This document shows positions 8,456 through 11,958 of a stretch of 11,958 nt of DNA, piece by piece (position 1 is the stretch's first letter; each line of letters opens with the position of its first letter). The translations under genes were made by a program, and so were the position numbers. Source of the DNA: an uncultured Phascolarctobacterium sp. (GTDB taxonomy: Bacteria > Bacillota > Negativicutes > Acidaminococcales > Acidaminococcaceae). The stretch covers positions 1 to 11,958 of the forward strand of contig CAKQHU010000027.1 of assembly GCA_934234275.1 (NCBI GenBank), read 5' to 3'. The notes under the pieces were generated by a model. The model searched no databases. It was given only the letters and a program-made list of their open reading frames with translations, and had not been told where the DNA came from.

Positions 8456-9192
8456 TGACTGATAAGCTTTTTGTACTGCCTGAGCTGGAGCTGCGCGTGA
8501 TGTTTCACGTGAAACATCACGCTGCTGCACTTTTCAATACTGACACTTTGCTGGTTGTGGCCGGTGGTCGCAGGCCAAAAACTGAGTGGCTGCACAGCGT
8601 CAGCAGCGGCAAGAAAATTTACTGCGCCGACCGCGGCGCCGAGTATTGCCTCGCGGCCGGCTGTGTGCCGGCGGAGCTGTTCGGTGACTGCGACAGCTCA
8701 TCACAGGCTGTTTATCAGCAGGCGCGTGTTGCAGGTACTGCGGTGCACAGCTTTAATCCTGCTAAGGATGATACCGATTTACAGCTTTTGCTGCACAATC
8801 TTCCTGAGGGAGATATTCTTGCCAGCGGTATCTGGGGCGGACGCTTCGACCATTTATACAGCAACGTCTATACTTTACTGGGAGTAAAAAAGCAGCGTGA
8901 CTGCCGAGTTATACTGGCGGATGACAAGGAATTTATGCTGCTGCTGACAGAGGGCGAAAGCGTAGAGCTGAAGCTGCTGGCTGCGGCGGAAGCTGTTTCC
9001 ATGCTGCCCTTAAGCGAAAAAATAACAGTAGATTTTACCGGTGTGCGCTGGCCGCTGCAGCAGGCAACGTTGAGCCAGCTCTACCCCTACGCTATCAGCA
9101 ATGAAGTTAATGCTGATGCCGAAAAAATCTGCTGCACCTGTCATAGCGGTGCTTTAGGCTTGTATATCCGTTGGGCGGAAGGCAGTAAATAG
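8455..9192 (+). CDS. thiN: Thiamine pyrophosphokinase
   Basis: The enzyme transfers pyrophosphate from ATP to thiamine to make thiamine diphosphate. Family motifs appear in order: VVAGGRRP (34-41), ADRGAEYCLAAG (58-69, usually ADGG), GDCDS (77-81, usually GDFDS), KDDTDLQLLL (104-113) and GIWGGRFDH (125-133). The C-terminal thiamine-binding part has WPLQ and ISNE. The first 30 or so residues are an extension relative to the family. The ATG at 8455 overlaps the previous stop but lacks a clear ribosome binding site. An in-frame ATG at 8500 has GGAG 9 nt upstream and would give a 230-residue protein starting MFHVKHH; it is a serious alternative. Either way the 5' part carries a perfect parS site. 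Confidence 0.9.
   Translation: MTDKLFVLPELELRVMFHVKHHAAALFNTDTLLVVAGGRRPKTEWLHSVSSGKKIYCADRGAEYCLAAGCVPAELFGDCDSSSQAVYQQARVAGTAVHSFNPAKDDTDLQLLLHNLPEGDILASGIWGGRFDHLYSNVYTLLGVKKQRDCRVILADDKEFMLLLTEGESVELKLLAAAEAVSMLPLSEKITVDFTGVRWPLQQATLSQLYPYAISNEVNADAEKICCTCHSGALGLYIRWAEGSK
8495..8522. promoter_or_regulatory. parS: parS: ParB/Spo0J centromere-like site
   Basis: The 16-bp sequence TGTTTCACGTGAAACA (8501-8516) is identical to the consensus parS of B. subtilis and most bacteria. It is the core of a perfect 28-bp palindrome (8495-8522). ParB loads here as a CTP-dependent clamp, spreads and recruits SMC for origin segregation. Its position about 6 kb from oriC fits the origin-proximal clustering of parS. 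It overlaps the coding region of the thiamine pyrophosphokinase gene, where it is read as MFHVKHH. Confidence 0.96.
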
Positions 9193-9197
9193 GTAAA

Positions 9198-9328
9198 AGT
9201 GAATAGTGTATAGTGTGCAGTGAAAAGTAAGCAGTGATTAGTAAATAGTGTGTAGTGAAGCCGTGCAGCCTGATATTTGGCATAATGAGTTCCGCTTGCT
9301 AACCACTAACAACTAATTACTAGCCACT
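9198..9328. repeat. Heptamer-repeat element with opposed arms
   Basis: Positions 9198-9260 are nine consecutive 7-bp units in exact register, each starting AGTG or AGTA (AGTGAAT, AGTGTAT, AGTGTGC, AGTGAAA, AGTAAGC, AGTGATT, AGTAAAT, AGTGTGT, AGTGAAG). Positions 9294-9328 are five units of the complementary type (GCTTGCT, AACCACT, AACAACT, AATTACT, AGCCACT). The arms can pair over about 26 bp with roughly 20 matches. The element fills most of the 153-bp gap between the thiamine pyrophosphokinase and TauE genes. It resembles short tandem heptamer repeats known in some bacterial intergenic regions, perhaps a small non-autonomous element. Its origin is not established. Confidence 0.75.
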
Positions 9329-9345
9329 GAAATGAGGGGAATTTT

Positions 9346-10122
9346 TTGGAAACTTTTGTGGCGAATTTAGATACTACGACAGTTATTTTCCTGATTGTAT
9401 CAGGCTTTATAGCTTCGTTTATTGATTCTACTGTTGGCGGCGGCGGTTTAATTTCCACCCCTGCCCTGTTGAGCCTGGGCTTGCCTGTTCCCTATGCTTT
9501 GGGAACAAACAAGCTGGCAGCCTCTATCGGCTGCTTTACCAGCGTGCTCTCCTTTTGGCGCGCCGGTAAAATAAAAAAGGCAGCCTTTACGCTGATGCCG
9601 CTTTCTTTTATCGGTTCAGCCTTAGGTGCCTATGTAGTTTATCTGCTGCCTGAGCAGCTGATGAAAAATATTATCGTCGTACTTTTGGTTGCTGTTGCTG
9701 TTTATACCTATCGCCGTAAGGATTGGGGCGATGCCGGTACAATAGAAAAGCTTGGTATGCAGGCTTTAATCGGTGCCATCGTTATGGCGTTTGCCATGGG
9801 CTTTTATGATGGCTTCTTCGGTCCTGGTACAGGCTCTTTCCTGATTTTTGGCTTTTTGTATTTGGGATATGACTTTGTAACGGCTGCCGGTAATGCCAAG
9901 GCGTTGAATTTTGCCAGCGGCGTGGGCGCGTTTGTATCCTTCGCTGTCAGCGGCACGATTATCTGGAGCTACGGTCTGATTATGGCTGCGGCGATGATTG
10001 CCGGTGCTGTTGTCGGTACCCGACTGGCAATTAAAAAGGGTGCTTCCTATGTGCGTCCCTTGTATTTGCTGGTTACCACCCTGCTGATTGGTAAGCAGGT
10101 TTATGAGATATTATTAAAATAA
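9346..10122 (+). CDS. TauE/SafE (TSUP) family membrane permease
   Basis: This 258-residue, strongly hydrophobic protein has about eight membrane stretches. It shows the two-repeat pattern of the TauE/SafE (DUF81) family: FIDSTVGGGGLISTPAL (25-41) with GTNKLA (53-58) in the first half, and GFYDGFFGPGTGSF (152-165) with GNAKALNF (182-189) in the second. Family members export or import sulfite, sulfoacetate and other organosulfur or small anions; the substrate here cannot be told. The start is a TTG at 9346 with GAGGGG 6 nt upstream. The next in-frame start, GTG at 9358, is too far from that site. It stands between the heptamer element and gyrA with no functional link visible. Confidence 0.9.
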   Translation: METFVANLDTTTVIFLIVSGFIASFIDSTVGGGGLISTPALLSLGLPVPYALGTNKLAASIGCFTSVLSFWRAGKIKKAAFTLMPLSFIGSALGAYVVYLLPEQLMKNIIVVLLVAVAVYTYRRKDWGDAGTIEKLGMQALIGAIVMAFAMGFYDGFFGPGTGSFLIFGFLYLGYDFVTAAGNAKALNFASGVGAFVSFAVSGTIIWSYGLIMAAAMIAGAVVGTRLAIKKGASYVRPLYLLVTTLLIGKQVYEILLK

Positions 10123-10157
10123 CCTGTGCTTAGACGTTCTGCCCTATTTAACAGGTT
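10121..10157 (+). terminator. Possible weak terminator between the TauE-family gene and gyrA
   Basis: AACCTGT (10121-10127) and ACAGGTT (10151-10157) form a perfect 7-bp inverted repeat with a 23-nt loop, and a T-run follows at 10167-10172. The long loop and the gap before the T-run make it a weak candidate. Confidence 0.25.
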
Positions 10158-10191
10158 GTGATATTGTTTTTTGTAAAGGAAAGGTGATAAA

Positions 10192-11958
10192 GTGGATTTA
10201 GAAAATACCACTGGTAAAGTTCTTCCCGTATACATCGAAGAGGAAATGCAAAAATCCTATATCGATTATGCGATGAGCGTTATCATCCAACGTGCTTTAC
10301 CTGATGTCCGCGATGGCTTGAAGCCTGTACATCGCCGTATTTTATACGCAATGCAGGAAGCAGGCATGACTCCGACGAAGCCCTATAAAAAATCCGCTCG
10401 TATCGTCGGTGACGTTTTAGGTAAATATCACCCGCATGGTGATAGTTCCGTATATGATGCAATCGTGCGCCTGGCGCAGGATTTCTCTACCCGCTATCTG
10501 ATGGTAGACGGCCATGGTAACTTCGGCAGTATTGACGGCGACAGTCCGGCAGCAATGCGTTATACCGAGGTACGTATGGCTAAAATTGCTGAGGCAATGC
10601 TGGAGGATATCGAAAAGGATACAGTTGATTTTGTACCTAACTATGATGAATCTTTAAAAGAGCCCAGCGTACTTCCTTCCAAAGTTCCTGCTCTGCTGAT
10701 TAACGGCAGTGCCGGTATCGCGGTAGGTATGGCTACCAATATTCCGCCGCACAATCTGTGCGAGGTTGTTAACGGCCTGGTTATGCTGATTGATAACCCT
10801 GATGTGGAAATTCCGCAGCTGATGACGGCTATCAAAGGCCCTGACTTCCCGACAGGTGCCTGCATTTTGGGTAAGGAAGGTATTACCAGTGCTTATAATA
10901 CCGGCCGTGGCGTAGTAAAAATCCGCGCTAAGGCTGAGATCGTGCCTGCCAACAAGGGCAAGCACCATATCGTTATTACCGAAATCCCCTACCAGGTTAA
11001 CAAAGCTAACCTGATTAAGGATATTGCTAACCTGGCTAAGGACGGCGTAATCGAAGGCATTACCAAGGTTGATGACTTCTCCAGCCTTAAAGACGGCATG
11101 AAGATTGTTGTTGAGCTGAAGAGCGATGCTGTTCCTGACGTTGTTCTGAACCGTCTGTACAAGCATACCGCCCTGCAAAGCTCCTTTGGTATCATCATGC
11201 TGGCGCTGGTTAACGGCCAGCCGCGTGTCCTAAACCTTAAGCAGGTTCTGGAATATTATCTGGAGCACCAGAAGGATGTTATTACCAGACGTACCCGCTA
11301 CGAGCTGGGCAAGGCCAAGGACAGAGCTCACATCTTAGAGGGCTTAAAGATTGCTCTGGATAATATTGATGCAGTAATCAGCACCATCCGCGGCAGCGCA
11401 ACAGCAGAAATTGCCCGCACCGCTTTGATGGAAAACTTTAAGCTGAGCCAACGTCAGGCACAGGCTATTCTGGATATGCGTCTGCAGCGCCTGACCGGTC
11501 TGGAGCGCAAGAAGATTGACGAAGAATATGCCGACCTGCTGGAAACTATTGACTGGCTGGAAAGCGTATTGGCAGATGAGCATAAGGTTATGAACATTAT
11601 CAAGGAAGACCTGCAGGAAATGAAGAAGCGCTTCGGTGACGAGCGTCGTACCGAAATTTCCATCGACAGCTCCGAAATGGATATCGAGGACCTGATTGCC
11701 GAAGAGGATATCGTTGTAACCATCAGCCATCAGGGCTATATCAAACGCCAGACTCTGGATAACTTCCGCAGCCAAAAACGCGGCGGCGTAGGTAAAACTG
11801 GCGGCAGCGGCAAGAAGATTGATGATTCGGCAGAGCATCTCTTCCTCTCCACTACTCACCATAACATTCTCTTCTTTACCAACCGTGGCCGTGTATATCG
11901 CCAGAAGGGCTATGAAATCCCTGAAGCAAGCCGCACTGCCAAGGGCACAGCTATTATC
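10192..11958 (+). CDS. gyrA: DNA gyrase subunit A (partial, 3' end outside window)
   Basis: GyrA is the DNA breakage-reunion subunit that pairs with GyrB. The frame is open for 589 codons to the window edge. The start is GTG at 10192, with AAGGTG 5 nt upstream, and the protein begins [20 protein letters not shown]. The catalytic tyrosine is Y124 in [11 protein letters not shown]. The quinolone-resistance region reads [13 protein letters not shown], keeping the serine (85) and aspartate (89) equivalent to E. coli S83 and D87, so a sensitive-type sequence. A coiled-coil segment ([18 protein letters not shown]) precedes the C-terminal domain. That domain opens with a GyrA box variant, QKRGGVG (528-534), which argues for GyrA rather than ParC. 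Unusually, gyrA is separated from gyrB by three genes. Confidence 0.98.
   Translation, partial: MDLENTTGKVLPVYIEEEMQKSYIDYAMSVIIQRALPDVRDGLKPVHRRILYAMQEAGMTPTKPYKKSARIVGDVLGKYHPHGDSSVYDAIVRLAQDFSTRYLMVDGHGNFGSIDGDSPAAMRYTEVRMAKIAEAMLEDIEKDTVDFVPNYDESLKEPSVLPSKVPALLINGSAGIAVGMATNIPPHNLCEVVNGLVMLIDNPDVEIPQLMTAIKGPDFPTGACILGKEGITSAYNTGRGVVKIRAKAEIVPANKGKHHIVITEIPYQVNKANLIKDIANLAKDGVIEGITKVDDFSSLKDGMKIVVELKSDAVPDVVLNRLYKHTALQSSFGIIMLALVNGQPRVLNLKQVLEYYLEHQKDVITRRTRYELGKAKDRAHILEGLKIALDNIDAVISTIRGSATAEIARTALMENFKLSQRQAQAILDMRLQRLTGLERKKIDEEYADLLETIDWLESVLADEHKVMNIIKEDLQEMKKRFGDERRTEISIDSSEMDIEDLIAEEDIVVTISHQGYIKRQTLDNFRSQKRGGVGKTGGSGKKIDDSAEHLFLSTTHHNILFFTNRGRVYRQKGYEIPEASRTAKGTAII

Noticed and set aside
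10654..11178. A 174-codon minus-strand open frame opposite gyrA
   Set aside because: It is a shadow frame; gyrA is clearly coding on the plus strand.

Overview
This window is the chromosomal replication-origin region of a low-to-mid GC Firmicute (Bacillota). The gene order yidD-rnpA-rpmH (leftward) | dnaA-dnaN-yaaA(S4)-recF-remB-gyrB...gyrA (rightward) is the classic Bacillus/Clostridia origin layout. The extra DUF721/DciA-type gene between recF and remB, and the general look of the proteins, suggest the Negativicutes (perhaps Acidaminococcaceae such as Phascolarctobacterium). That lineage call is inferred from memory of gene order and is not proven.

Layout. Positions 1-679 carry, on the minus strand, the start of yidD (cut by the window edge), rnpA and rpmH, with a perfect terminator-like hairpin between rpmH and rnpA. 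Positions 680-1039 are the divergent rpmH/dnaA intergenic region. It holds a good sigma-A promoter for dnaA with a perfect DnaA box inside its spacer. dnaA is followed by a 262-bp non-coding stretch that has the marks of oriC: several DnaA boxes, a perfect 10-bp inverted repeat enclosing two of them, a DnaA-trio-like CTA-repeat tract and an AT-rich unwinding region next to the dnaN ribosome binding site. From dnaN to about 9192 the genes dnaN, yaaA, recF, dciA-like, remB, gyrB, a small unknown gene and a thiamine pyrophosphokinase gene are packed with tiny gaps or overlaps and no visible terminator, so they probably form one long transcription unit. A 131-bp element made of heptamer repeats in opposed orientations follows, then a TauE/SafE-family membrane protein and the first 589 codons of gyrA.

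How the parts work together. DnaA, the origin, the beta clamp (DnaN), a probable helicase loader (DciA-like), RecF and DNA gyrase cover initiation, elongation, repair and topology. A perfect 16-bp parS site (the ParB/Spo0J loading site, core of a 28-bp palindrome) lies inside the 5' part of the thiamine pyrophosphokinase gene about 6 kb from oriC, adding chromosome segregation. RpmH, RnpA and YidD link to ribosome, tRNA maturation and membrane insertion.

I found no clearly new multi-gene system. The points that stand out are the interrupted DnaA-trio tract, the inverted repeat around two DnaA boxes, parS embedded in a coding start, the 12-bp perfect hairpin early in recF, the zinc-ribbon-bearing DciA-like protein whose gene overlaps remB by 44 nt, the unknown 99-residue gene after gyrB, and the heptamer-repeat element.
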